This document shows, in pieces, positions 1-7,866 of a stretch of 64,000 nt of DNA; positions within the stretch are counted from its first letter, which is position 1, and each line of letters starts with the position of its first letter. Position numbers and translations under genes: made by a program. The stretch is taken from contig NZ_JADBEL010000002.1 in the NCBI RefSeq assembly GCF_014873855.1, forward strand, positions 216,279 to 280,278, given 5' to 3'. Source of the DNA: Sporosarcina limicola. Lineage in GTDB: Bacteria; Bacillota; Bacilli; Bacillales_A; Planococcaceae. The notes beneath the pieces were generated by a model. That model saw only the letters and a list, made by a program, of their open reading frames with translations, was not told where the DNA came from and did not search any database.

Positions 1-1405
1 TATAATTAAGTTGTTTTGAATGGTTGTGAAGATTTTTGTCAAGCAATCCTTGCATCTTACCCCCCTGCTTCTCAACAAGTCCAGCGATTTTTTTATACTG
101 TATATTCAGCATTTCCCTAGTTTCATCCAAAATCAAGTCAATACGTTTCTCATGTAAACTTTCGATGAATTGCTTTCGGGCAGCATCTACTTTCCCAGAC
201 ATCACATCCCCAACAGTAAACGATTTACTTTCCAGTGCACGTTTTACTTGAGGGGTGATCAAAGTCATTGACATTCGGGGAACAATAATCGGCATTTTCA
301 TACCAAGATGATGAAATGCTTCTTTCAACAAGGCCCAATAGGCAATCTCCCCTGGCCCTCCAACAAATGCCAGTACCGGCAATACCATATCCTGCATAAG
401 CGGTCTTGTAGCCACGTTATTGCTCAGAAGCCATGGTTCGTCTTTGGCGATCCGGTGCATATCAGCTTTAGAAAACTGGATACCTGTACTACCATTGACG
501 AAATATCCATTTTCTCTTGACAGGAGAACCCGCCCTGTTTCATGAACATAAAACAGATTTGCAGCGTCTATTTCAACCCCCATCGGATCACCGAATCCGA
601 GCTGCGCAAATCGTTTTTCTTTATCGAAAATCAATTGTGCAATGGTTTCGGATTCTGCGATGAATTGACCAAAGTAGTCCGCTTCAAGCTCCCGTAACGG
701 TTTAAATGCTGAATCGATGAACAATAAACCTTCCTCTTCGAATAATCCATTCATAAGTCGAACGAAAAAATTTGTGAATGTAGTTTCTCTCTCTACTGCG
801 CTAAGTACTTCATCCAACACATTTTTCGTATACGCAGTTTCACCGAAATCTGCGAAAATATTTTTAACGAACGATGCCATCTGCTCTTTATCGTATACCG
901 CGTCTGAAGCCATTAGCTTCAATACGAATTTTTCACGGTATTGGCTCTTTACCTGTCTGCCATCTATTTCCGTGTAAACGTGATTGATTTCATTCAAATC
1001 ATGATCTTCTCCGGCAACCCAAAATACGGGAATAACAGGAACACCGAGTGCCTGACGTTGTTTTTTTGCCAACAAAATAACCGTTATTGCTTTATGTATG
1101 GAATATAATGGTCCGGTCAATATACCCGCTTGTTGGCCTCCTACAATCGCAACTGCATCTTCCGATAATTCCACAATATGTTTATTCGCCTTCTCAGAAA
1201 TTCCGAACGGTTCCATGAATGAATGAATCATTTCTGCGAGCTGACGTCTTTCATATATACGACTTGCAAGCTCCTTTAGCCTCTCAGGATAGGAGCTTTC
1301 TTGATTTTCATAATCAAAAAAAGTATGTAAGAAATCCTTATCATCATTGTACGCTTGCATCACTTTATTTTTCTCTTGAAGTGACAATACTTCCAATTCC
1401 ATCAT
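1..1405 (-). CDS. bshC: Bacillithiol biosynthesis cysteine ligase BshC (3' end cut by window edge)
   Basis: BshC adds cysteine to glucosamine-malate in the last step of bacillithiol synthesis in the cytoplasm. The reading frame stays open from the start codon to base 1, giving 468 codons; the family is about 540 residues, so roughly the last 70 are outside the window. Family-typical stretches include VGGQQAGILTGPLY and PVFWVAGEDHDLNEI near residues 85-130 and GGPGEIAYWALL near 370. Two adjacent ATG codons (MMELEVLS) follow an AAAGGGG ribosome site. It follows the DUF3397 gene by about 100 bases in the same direction, as in other Bacillales next to panE. Identity is by remembered family similarity and synteny and is quite secure. 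Confidence 0.93.
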   Translation of the reverse strand, partial: MMELEVLSLQEKNKVMQAYNDDKDFLHTFFDYENQESSYPERLKELASRIYERRQLAEMIHSFMEPFGISEKANKHIVELSEDAVAIVGGQQAGILTGPLYSIHKAITVILLAKKQRQALGVPVIPVFWVAGEDHDLNEINHVYTEIDGRQVKSQYREKFVLKLMASDAVYDKEQMASFVKNIFADFGETAYTKNVLDEVLSAVERETTFTNFFVRLMNGLFEEEGLLFIDSAFKPLRELEADYFGQFIAESETIAQLIFDKEKRFAQLGFGDPMGVEIDAANLFYVHETGRVLLSRENGYFVNGSTGIQFSKADMHRIAKDEPWLLSNNVATRPLMQDMVLPVLAFVGGPGEIAYWALLKEAFHHLGMKMPIIVPRMSMTLITPQVKRALESKSFTVGDVMSGKVDAARKQFIESLHEKRIDLILDETREMLNIQYKKIAGLVEKQGGKMQGLLDKNLHNHSKQLNY

Positions 1406-1504
1406 TCATACCCCTTTATAATGATCGGTTTGAACAAAGTATAGCATTTCTAATCACAGGATTAAAAAAATACGCTTAAGATGCCTCCACGAAGTTCTAC
1501 AGAT

Positions 1505-1894
1505 TCAATTTACATATTCGATGATTTTTAATAAAACTCCACCTAAAAGTAAGAGAAGGTATGAAACCGATAAAATAAGAAAGTAAATTCGCCATGTTTT
1601 CCTTAGCATCCGTACAATGCGAAATTCTTTAACTTTAATCCTTTCAACAATTGTATAGATGATTGCAATCATGATTGCAATCCCAGCTATATAGACAACT
1701 GTCCCCTCACCGAATATCGTATATGCCACGATGGAAACCGAAATGAACAACAAAGGTGTTGTTACATCAGCCGCAAGTCCAATGACCGATGCAGGTGCTT
1801 GCCCCCTTATCCTCATTAAGATAAGGAAAGATATTGTCACAATGAACGGACACAAAATGATAATCCCAAATAAAACAACGATCGCCCCATTCAT
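1505..1894 (-). CDS. DUF3397 family membrane protein
   Basis: This is a 129-residue hydrophobic protein with about four predicted membrane segments (roughly residues 5-25, 38-60, 65-85 and 102-125) separated by short basic loops, including VERIKVKEFRIVRMLRK. Its start overlaps the stop of panE in an ATGA arrangement, so the two are probably translationally coupled. Length, hydropathy and position between panE and bshC match the uncharacterised DUF3397 family of Bacillales. No enzymatic motif is visible and the function is unknown. Confidence 0.8.
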   Translation of the reverse strand: MNGAIVVLFGIIILCPFIVTISFLILMRIRGQAPASVIGLAADVTTPLLFISVSIVAYTIFGEGTVVYIAGIAIMIAIIYTIVERIKVKEFRIVRMLRKTWRIYFLILSVSYLLLLLGGVLLKIIEYVN

Positions 1895-2793
1895 AATCCT
1901 ACTCCTTTTCCATCAAGGGCATAGAGCATTGTCTCAAGTGTTGTTAGGAGTGGTAACGATTTTTCTCTCCCGTTCGCTTTTCGAATGATGGCGCTAACAA
2001 TCGTTTCTATTTCCATCGGACGGCCTGCTAATCGATCTGCCAACATCGATGATTGATTACACGCAGTCCTCCTACATACGTCTTCCACTGCCTCATAGGG
2101 AAGTGATGACCGTATTTCCGGAAAAGCCGCCGTGAGTTCATCATACAAACAATTGAAAAGCAGGAGACAATACTCATCTGTCAATAGATCTCCATTTTTA
2201 ATTCCAAGAATAGCAGTCAATGGATTAATCATGCAATTGATGAGCACTTTCCTCATAAGAATCTGTTCTGAATCAGAATGGAATGTAATTGGAAACGACT
2301 TCGAATTCGCTTGTCCGATGCGTTCGAACAACCTTCCATCTCCTCGTGCAGCCGCAATTGTAATCATCCCTACCCCGTTATGCTTGACTGTACGATCATC
2401 TATCCTTTGTGCCCCGTGTTCTACCGTTGCGAAAGCGATGTCTAGTAATGTCGTTCCATGGACAAGTTCTATATGACCAATTCCATTTTGAACAAATAAG
2501 ACAGGATGAGTTTCATGCACTTTTTTCATATCTGAAAGGAGTTCACGTAATCCTGCATATTTGACTGCCGCAATCCAAAGGGCTTCAAGAGACGTATCTT
2601 CTATTTTTGTTGTCGCATTCGCATAGAATACGCCCTCTGAGCCGTCTTGATTAATGCGGCAAACGCCCTCTACGTGAAGCAGTTCCGCTTGTTCTTCCCT
2701 TCTAACATAAAAAGTCACATTCATCCCCACCTCCGACAAGTATGACCCAATTAGCAAACCGATTGAACCAGCCCCAGCAATGACTACCTCCAT
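1891..2793 (-). CDS. panE: 2-dehydropantoate 2-reductase (ketopantoate reductase)
   Basis: PanE/ApbA-family enzymes reduce 2-dehydropantoate to pantoate with NADPH in the pantothenate/CoA pathway. The 300-residue protein opens with MEVVIAGAGSIG, the Rossmann GxGxxG motif at residues 7-12. The C-terminal helical domain contains the family's KVLINCMINPLTAI stretch near 190-205. An upstream start is possible, but the ATG at 2793 has a well-placed AGAAGGGG site 7 bases away and begins exactly at the nucleotide fold. It lies between an acyl-CoA carboxylase gene and DUF3397. Several paralogues of this family exist, so ketopantoate is the likely but unproven substrate. Confidence 0.85.
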   Translation of the reverse strand: MEVVIAGAGSIGLLIGSYLSEVGMNVTFYVRREEQAELLHVEGVCRINQDGSEGVFYANATTKIEDTSLEALWIAAVKYAGLRELLSDMKKVHETHPVLFVQNGIGHIELVHGTTLLDIAFATVEHGAQRIDDRTVKHNGVGMITIAAARGDGRLFERIGQANSKSFPITFHSDSEQILMRKVLINCMINPLTAILGIKNGDLLTDEYCLLLFNCLYDELTAAFPEIRSSLPYEAVEDVCRRTACNQSSMLADRLAGRPMEIETIVSAIIRKANGREKSLPLLTTLETMLYALDGKGVGL

Positions 2794-2855
2794 ACATATC
2801 CCCTTCTCCCAATCCAAAAAGCCCACTTAAGTGGACCTTTTGGTCATTGACATGA

Positions 2856-4406
2856 TTATACAGGATAGACCGGATGTTTTCTTGGTGGTTGCGGAATATC
2901 TTTTGTACTATAGAAACGGAAACGTTCCGCCAGGACTCCCCTCAAACTAGACGGTGCTACTATTTCATCGATAATAAGTTCAGATGCCAACTTATAAATG
3001 TCAATCTGTTCTTTATATTCCTTATGTTTTTCCATTACAAACGCCAGCTTTTCTTTTGGATCTTGAATCGCTTCTATTTTATTCGAATAGACGGCATTTA
3101 CCGCAGCTTCCGGTCCCATAACCGCAATTTGTGCAGTTGGTAATGCAATACAGACATCTGGTTCAAATGCCGGTCCAGCCATTGCGTAAAGACCTGCACC
3201 ATATGCCTTACGAACAACAACAGAAATTTTCGGCACAGTCGCGGAACTCATCGCCATAATTAGTTTCGCACCGTGGCGGATGATGCCTGCACGTTCCACT
3301 TTCGTTCCAATCATGAAGCCCGGTACATCCGCAAGGAATAACAGAGGAATTGAGAACGCGTCACAAAGATTGATGAATTTTGTCGCTTTGTCTGCCGAAT
3401 CGACAAACAAAACGCCACCTTTCGCTTTCGGCTGATTAGCGATGATGCCGACAGGCTGCCCTTCGATTCGTGCTAGTCCCGTGATAATTTCTGTTGCGAA
3501 TAATTTCTTGATGTCGAAAAAACTATCTTCATCAATCAATGCATCAATTGCTTCATACATATCGAATGGTGCGTTTTGATTTTCAGGAATGATTGCTTCA
3601 AGCGTACGTCCAGCTTTCGCCTCAACTTTTTCTTTCAATGCAGGTTTTTCCGTGAAGTTCGCTGGAAAATACGCGAGATAACGGCGCGCTTCCGCAATGG
3701 CCTCTTGCTCATTTACCGCAAGTACATCGCCACAACCACTGACTGAACAGTGCATATGAGCGCCACCCATTTCTTCAAGTGTCACTTTTTCCCCAATCAC
3801 TTTTTCAGCCATACGTGGTGAACCCAGATACATGGATGCATTCCCATCAACCATGATGACAATATCACAAAAGGCTGGTATATATGCACCACCCGCAGCA
3901 GAAGGACCGAAAAGAATACAGATTTGCGGGATGAAACCAGATAACCTTACCTGATTATGGAATATTTTTCCTGCCCCGCGTCGATTCGGGAACATGGCTA
4001 GCTGATCTGTAATACGAGCACCCGCCGAATCAACGAGATACAACATTGGTACACGATTCTTTTCAGCGATTTCCTGGATACGGATTATTTTCTCGACCGT
4101 TCGGGCTCCCCAAGAACCCGCTTTAACGGTCGAATCATTCGCCATGACACAAACAGTTTGGCCGTTCACTTTCCCCATCGCAGTGACAACGCCATCTGCT
4201 GGCAAATCCCCCGCTTCACAGTTCGCAAACCTACCGTCTTCCGTGTATTCTCCATCGTCAAATAACAGTTGGAGTCGATCACGGACAAATAGCTTACTTT
4301 GTTCTTTCTGTTTTTCGTGATATTTTGGATGTCCACCTGCAAAGATTTCCTGCAATTTTGTTTCCAGCTTTTCATTATAAGTCATTTGTTCAGTTTTATT
4401 AGTCAT
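2856..4406 (-). CDS. Acyl-CoA carboxylase, carboxyltransferase (beta) subunit
   Basis: This 516-residue protein has the crotonase-fold carboxyltransferase architecture that moves CO2 from carboxybiotin to an acyl-CoA. Recognisable parts are YLVDSAGARI near 125, LFGPSAAGGAYIPAFCDIV near 165, the oxyanion-type MGGAHMHCSVSG near 215, and a C-terminal half with FLADVPGFMIGTKVERAGIIRHGAK. Such subunits serve propionyl-, methylcrotonyl- or acetyl-CoA carboxylases. It resembles the YngE group linked to branched-chain or propionate catabolism, but the substrate cannot be fixed from sequence. It is the last carboxylase gene of the ech-accC-bccP cluster. The ATG has AAAGGGG seven bases upstream. Confidence 0.88.
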   Translation of the reverse strand: MTNKTEQMTYNEKLETKLQEIFAGGHPKYHEKQKEQSKLFVRDRLQLLFDDGEYTEDGRFANCEAGDLPADGVVTAMGKVNGQTVCVMANDSTVKAGSWGARTVEKIIRIQEIAEKNRVPMLYLVDSAGARITDQLAMFPNRRGAGKIFHNQVRLSGFIPQICILFGPSAAGGAYIPAFCDIVIMVDGNASMYLGSPRMAEKVIGEKVTLEEMGGAHMHCSVSGCGDVLAVNEQEAIAEARRYLAYFPANFTEKPALKEKVEAKAGRTLEAIIPENQNAPFDMYEAIDALIDEDSFFDIKKLFATEIITGLARIEGQPVGIIANQPKAKGGVLFVDSADKATKFINLCDAFSIPLLFLADVPGFMIGTKVERAGIIRHGAKLIMAMSSATVPKISVVVRKAYGAGLYAMAGPAFEPDVCIALPTAQIAVMGPEAAVNAVYSNKIEAIQDPKEKLAFVMEKHKEYKEQIDIYKLASELIIDEIVAPSSLRGVLAERFRFYSTKDIPQPPRKHPVYPV

Positions 4407-4442
4407 TCAAATACCCCTTTCATTGACCCGTTCAATTCCCCA

Positions 4443-4658
4443 TTAAGCCTCGATTATTACTAGGTCATCCTCTTCATTGACGAAATCGCCGACTGCTACG
4501 TTAATGGCTGATACTTTCCCAGCCGTTTCCGCTTCAATCGGTATCTCCATCTTCATGGATTCGAGCACTATGACGACTTGCCCTACTACCACTTCTTCTC
4601 CTTCTGTTACATTTACCGTGAATACTGTACCCGCCATTGTTGATTTTACTGGTGTCAT
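4443..4658 (-). CDS. Biotin carboxyl carrier protein (BCCP-like, 71 aa)
   Basis: This is a minimal biotinyl domain. The biotinylation motif ESMKMEI places the modified lysine at residue 36, with the usual hydrophobic beta-hairpin repeats before and after it. At 71 residues it is essentially the bare domain without the linker of AccB, typical of carriers associated with secondary acyl-CoA carboxylases. The ATG overlaps the accC stop as ATGA and has AAAGGAGAG upstream, so translation is coupled to the biotin carboxylase. A longer reading frame 11 codons upstream exists but lies inside accC and has no ribosome site. Confidence 0.9.
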   Translation of the reverse strand: MTPVKSTMAGTVFTVNVTEGEEVVVGQVVIVLESMKMEIPIEAETAGKVSAINVAVGDFVNEEDDLVIIEA

Positions 4659-6016
4659 TTTTCCACACTCTCCTTTTGTTTTTCCAACCAAATTGGTAAT
4701 ACTGCCGTTGTATAGTCACCTATAGTGAACGTTTCAGAACTTAGAAATTTATTGAATAGTGGTAGGTTTGTTTTCAGACCATCGATTTCAACTTTTGAAA
4801 GGAATGCCTTCGATTGTTGGATTGCTGCTTCTCTGGTCGCTGCGTGGACAATCACTTTAGAAATTAGCGGATCATAAAACGGCGTCACTTTCCCACCTTC
4901 AACATAGCCCGTATCGATACGGACCCCATCCGTATTCCCCCAGTCTAGTTTCACGATTGTTCCCGGTGAAGGCATGAATGTGACCGGATGTTCTGCATAA
5001 ATACGGAATTCAATTGCGTGGCCACTTAACTTGATATCTTCCTGATTCTTCACTGGAAGTTCCTTACCATCCGCAACTTCGATTTGCCATTCCACCAAAT
5101 CGTACCCCGTTACTTCTTCCGTCACTGGATGTTCGACTTGAAGTCTTGTGTTCATTTCAAGAAAGTAGAACTCATTGTTTTCATCCACAATGAATTCTAC
5201 TGTTCCTGCATTCTTATAAGAAACTGCTTTCGCTGCATCGACCGCCGCTTGATGAAGACGCTTTTTTGCTTTTTCTGGTAAATTTGGTGAAGGCGATTCT
5301 TCAATCACTTTCTGATTTCGCCTTTGTACCGAGCAGTTTCGTTCGAATAAATGAACTACATTTCCAAAACTATCACCAAAAATTTGAACTTCTATATGGC
5401 GCGCATTTGTTATGAATTTTTCAAGGAAAACGACATCATCACCGAAATAAGCTTTTGCACGCGTTTTGACGGATTGAAAATGTTGACTGAGTGCTTGCTC
5501 ATTATCACAACGCACCATACCAATCCCGCCGCCCCCAGCACTCGCCTTCAACATAATCGGATAGCCAATTTCAGTCGCCTCAAGTATCGCTTCCTCCAAA
5601 GATGCAATTCCTTCATCAGTACCCGAAACCACCGGCACCCCTGCCGCTTGCATCGTCACACGTGAAGCAATCTTATCCCCCATCTTAACAATAGTGTCCG
5701 CTTCCGGTCCGATGAATCGAATTCCCGCTGCTTGTATTTTTCGAGCAAAATCCGCATTTTCCGACAGCAACCCGTAGCCAGGATGTATTGCGTCTGCACC
5801 GGTACGAATCGCTATGTCTATAATAGCGTCTGCTTTTAAATAGGATTGTTGGACCTGTGCAGGTCCAAGCAGGAACGCTTCGTCCGCTTCTTTCACGAAT
5901 GGCATATCCACATCCGCTTCCGAATAGACCGCGACAGTCCCTATTCCGAGGCGTTTACAAGTCTTCATAATTCTAAGAGCGATTTCCCCACGATTCGCTA
6001 TCACTATTTTATCCAT
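4655..6016 (-). CDS. accC: Biotin carboxylase subunit of an acyl-CoA carboxylase
   Basis: This 453-residue ATP-grasp enzyme carboxylates the biotin of its carrier protein using bicarbonate and ATP. It shows the full family pattern: N-terminal MDKIVIANRGEIALRIM, the glycine-rich loop KASAGGGGIGM near 160, HIEVQIFGD near 208, CSVQRRNQK near 230 and the active-site EMNTRLQVEHPVTE near 287. Length is normal. It is followed directly by the biotin carrier and the carboxyltransferase, so this is probably a catabolic acyl-CoA carboxylase; a separate housekeeping accBC is expected elsewhere in the genome. A consensus cre box lies 62-75 bases upstream of the start. Confidence 0.9.
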   Translation of the reverse strand: MDKIVIANRGEIALRIMKTCKRLGIGTVAVYSEADVDMPFVKEADEAFLLGPAQVQQSYLKADAIIDIAIRTGADAIHPGYGLLSENADFARKIQAAGIRFIGPEADTIVKMGDKIASRVTMQAAGVPVVSGTDEGIASLEEAILEATEIGYPIMLKASAGGGGIGMVRCDNEQALSQHFQSVKTRAKAYFGDDVVFLEKFITNARHIEVQIFGDSFGNVVHLFERNCSVQRRNQKVIEESPSPNLPEKAKKRLHQAAVDAAKAVSYKNAGTVEFIVDENNEFYFLEMNTRLQVEHPVTEEVTGYDLVEWQIEVADGKELPVKNQEDIKLSGHAIEFRIYAEHPVTFMPSPGTIVKLDWGNTDGVRIDTGYVEGGKVTPFYDPLISKVIVHAATREAAIQQSKAFLSKVEIDGLKTNLPLFNKFLSSETFTIGDYTTAVLPIWLEKQKESVEK

Positions 6017-6077
6017 CGTAATCCCCCTAAATGTTTGATTGTGAACTTTCCCTTCCCCTTTTAGTTTAAACGATAAA

Positions 6078-6091
6078 TGAAACCGTTTTCA
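6078..6091 (-). promoter_or_regulatory. CcpA cre site upstream of accC
   Basis: TGAAACCGTTTTCA fits the degenerate cre consensus TGWNANCGNTNWCA at every position. It lies in the 96-base gap between the enoyl-CoA hydratase and accC. Read on the minus strand it overlaps a possible weak -35 (TTGAAA), the geometry expected for catabolite repression. A chance match is possible. Confidence 0.55.
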
Positions 6092-6112
6092 ACCTTTGTA
6101 TGGAAAAAAATT

Positions 6113-6874
6113 TTAACTTCTTTTCGATAAGAACCGTTCGACCACTTCATGATGTGCTTCTTGTTCCCAAAGACGTGCACATTGACGCGATTCCTCAAGC
6201 ATCCGGTCGCGCATGAAATCGGCTGTCCATTTGCGGATAGCGATTGTCTTGTAAGCCCTATGAACCGATGGATGGATGCGAGACATTTTGGATAGAAATC
6301 GCTCAAGACCTTGTTCAGCAGTGCCATCATAAATTTCTGTTGCCCATTCAACTTCGAGCAATTTCTCCGCCGTATGCACTTCGGCTTCAGAAAGAAAGCG
6401 AAATACCCGGTCATGCTTTCCGTGTTTTTCAAACAGCAGGGTAGCTCCACCCCAACCAGTCGTAATCGCAAGTGTCGCTTGGATGAATCCTGCATTCGCT
6501 TGGTCCGAAATAACACGATAATCACAAGCAGTTGCAATCTCACATCCACCACCCACAGCTATCCCATTTACTAAGGCTATCGTAGGCATCGGCAGGGTTG
6601 CCAACCTGTACAAAAGACCCGACATTTTGCTTAACATTGGTAAAGCCTCATCCGCTGTACGCATACTATGGAATTCGGATAAATCCCCCCCAGCACAGAA
6701 GGCACGATTACCTGCACCCGTAATAACCGTATATGCAACATCTAGATTATCTTCGACTTGGTCAAGAAATTCTGCAAGTCCATCCATGACGGCATCATTG
6801 ACTGCATTCATTCTCTCAGGGCGATCAATTGTGAATATCGCAATCCCGTTTTTGATTTCAATGATATGTGACAT
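6113..6874 (-). CDS. Enoyl-CoA hydratase/isomerase family protein, second catalytic Glu replaced
   Basis: This is a crotonase-fold protein of 253 residues. The oxyanion-hole segments are GAGNRAFCAGGDL (53-65) and NGIAVGGGCEIATACDYR (103-120); Glu112 is the first catalytic glutamate. Where hydratases normally have the second glutamate (PE..LG..PG.GG), this protein reads IQATLAITTGWGG, with Gln132 at that position by my alignment. It may therefore be a decarboxylase, isomerase or other crotonase reaction rather than a true hydratase. The start was placed at 6874 because AAGGAG lies 8 bases upstream, whereas the ATG three codons earlier is only 3 bases from it. It leads the carboxylase cluster. 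Confidence 0.82.
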   Translation of the reverse strand: MSHIIEIKNGIAIFTIDRPERMNAVNDAVMDGLAEFLDQVEDNLDVAYTVITGAGNRAFCAGGDLSEFHSMRTADEALPMLSKMSGLLYRLATLPMPTIALVNGIAVGGGCEIATACDYRVISDQANAGFIQATLAITTGWGGATLLFEKHGKHDRVFRFLSEAEVHTAEKLLEVEWATEIYDGTAEQGLERFLSKMSRIHPSVHRAYKTIAIRKWTADFMRDRMLEESRQCARLWEQEAHHEVVERFLSKRS

Positions 6875-6904
6875 ACCATTCACTCCTTATGTATATACGT
6901 ATAG

Positions 6905-6942
6905 AAAAAGGCTACCGGGAGCCATGGTCTCGCGGTAGCCTT
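6905..6942 (-). terminator. Rho-independent terminator after rpmF
   Basis: The arms GGCTACCG..GAG and CTC..CGGTAGCC (12 bp with one mismatch) enclose a short CCATGGT loop. Read on the minus strand the hairpin is followed by TTTTTCT, so it ends the DUF177-rpmF transcript. Confidence 0.85.
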
Positions 6943-7008
6943 ACATGAGGTTATTCAAAAAGATGGAAAACCTTCTTTTCAAACGCTCAATTCATAGGCA
7001 AATCATGT

Positions 7009-7182
7009 TTATTCGCCTATAACTTCTTTTCCTTTGTAATGTCCGCATGCTTTACAAATGCGGTGGGCCAACTTGATTTCGCCACAGTTAGTACAAGTAG
7101 TCATTCCCGGTACTTGCAATTTATAATGCGTACGGCGCTTGTTTTTAACTGTTTTGGATGTTCTTCTTTTTGGTACAGCCAT
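7009..7182 (-). CDS. rpmF: Ribosomal protein bL32 (zinc-binding form)
   Basis: This is a 57-residue large-subunit ribosomal protein starting [17 protein letters not shown], the bL32 signature. Four cysteines in two CxxC pairs (30/33 and 43/46) form the zinc knuckle of the C+ paralogue. The ATG at 7182 is chosen because GGAGG lies 8 bases upstream; the GTG three codons earlier abuts that site. It follows the DUF177 gene by 23 bases, the usual yceD-rpmF pairing, and is closed by a strong terminator. Confidence 0.97.
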   Translation of the reverse strand: MAVPKRRTSKTVKNKRRTHYKLQVPGMTTCTNCGEIKLAHRICKACGHYKGKEVIGE

Positions 7183-7205
7183 CTGGGGCACCTCCTTACG
7201 TTCGC

Positions 7206-7739
7206 CTATTCGTCCTTGGATTCAAAAAACTTTGCCAAATCGGCAAGTCTTGGATCCACTGTCGTTTCCCGTTCCTCACGAAGCCGGGCATTGTATTCCT
7301 CGTCGGTCGCATATGACCAACCTTTTCCTTCAGCCTGCTTCATTTCATCAGCATTTTCGCTAAAAATCTGAAGCGGCACTTCAAGGAGGACGAGCTCCTC
7401 AAAGACAGGGGTTGGATCGATTATCTCTCCCACAACAGGGCGGATTTCGTCGTCGGTCGCAAGAACCTCTTCATCCCAACTGAATTGTTCATCAGATTCG
7501 ATGGAAAAAGGCAATTGGACGTCCTCCCATGTACGGGAACAAGGCAGGGTCAGTATACCTTCAAGCCGGAATCGGCACGTTAATGTCTTCGAGCCGATTG
7601 TACAACTTCCGGTCACTTGGACAGGCGTAATATTCCGGATTTCCGGATTCCGTTTTTTAACGGATTCAAGGTCGACAGCTTCGTCAAGCGGCATCGCACC
7701 TTGCCTGTATCTCTGCAATTGATGGATGGACCATTTCAT
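7206..7739 (-). CDS. DUF177 family protein (YceD/YlbN)
   Basis: This 177-residue acidic protein is of the YceD/YlbN type that precedes rpmF in most bacteria and is implicated in 23S rRNA and large-subunit biogenesis in some lineages. Visible features are [12 protein letters not shown] at the start, a central [24 protein letters not shown] with the family's paired cysteines, and an acidic C-terminus ending [16 protein letters not shown]. The ATG at 7739 has GAGGTGAT 4-5 bases upstream; a longer frame upstream has no ribosome site. It is co-transcribed with rpmF. Confidence 0.88.
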   Translation of the reverse strand: MKWSIHQLQRYRQGAMPLDEAVDLESVKKRNPEIRNITPVQVTGSCTIGSKTLTCRFRLEGILTLPCSRTWEDVQLPFSIESDEQFSWDEEVLATDDEIRPVVGEIIDPTPVFEELVLLEVPLQIFSENADEMKQAEGKGWSYATDEEYNARLREERETTVDPRLADLAKFFESKDE

Positions 7740-7866
7740 GTCTATCACCTCAAGACAACAATGTTGATTATATAATGGGCGAAAAGGGATGTCAAGATAT
7801 TTTCTTGTCACTCTAGATGCGGCATAGGATATAATCTATTTACATTATAGCAAAGGAGTGACGGCT

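Noticed and set aside
6061..6552. 163-codon minus-strand ORF within the enoyl-CoA hydratase gene
   Set aside because: It overlaps ech in another frame, has a composition atypical of proteins and no ribosome site; it is a shadow frame.
6894..6903. TATACGTATA palindrome just before the enoyl-CoA hydratase
   Set aside because: Squeezed between the rpmF terminator and the ribosome site; too short and AT-rich to call an operator, and no -35 fits.
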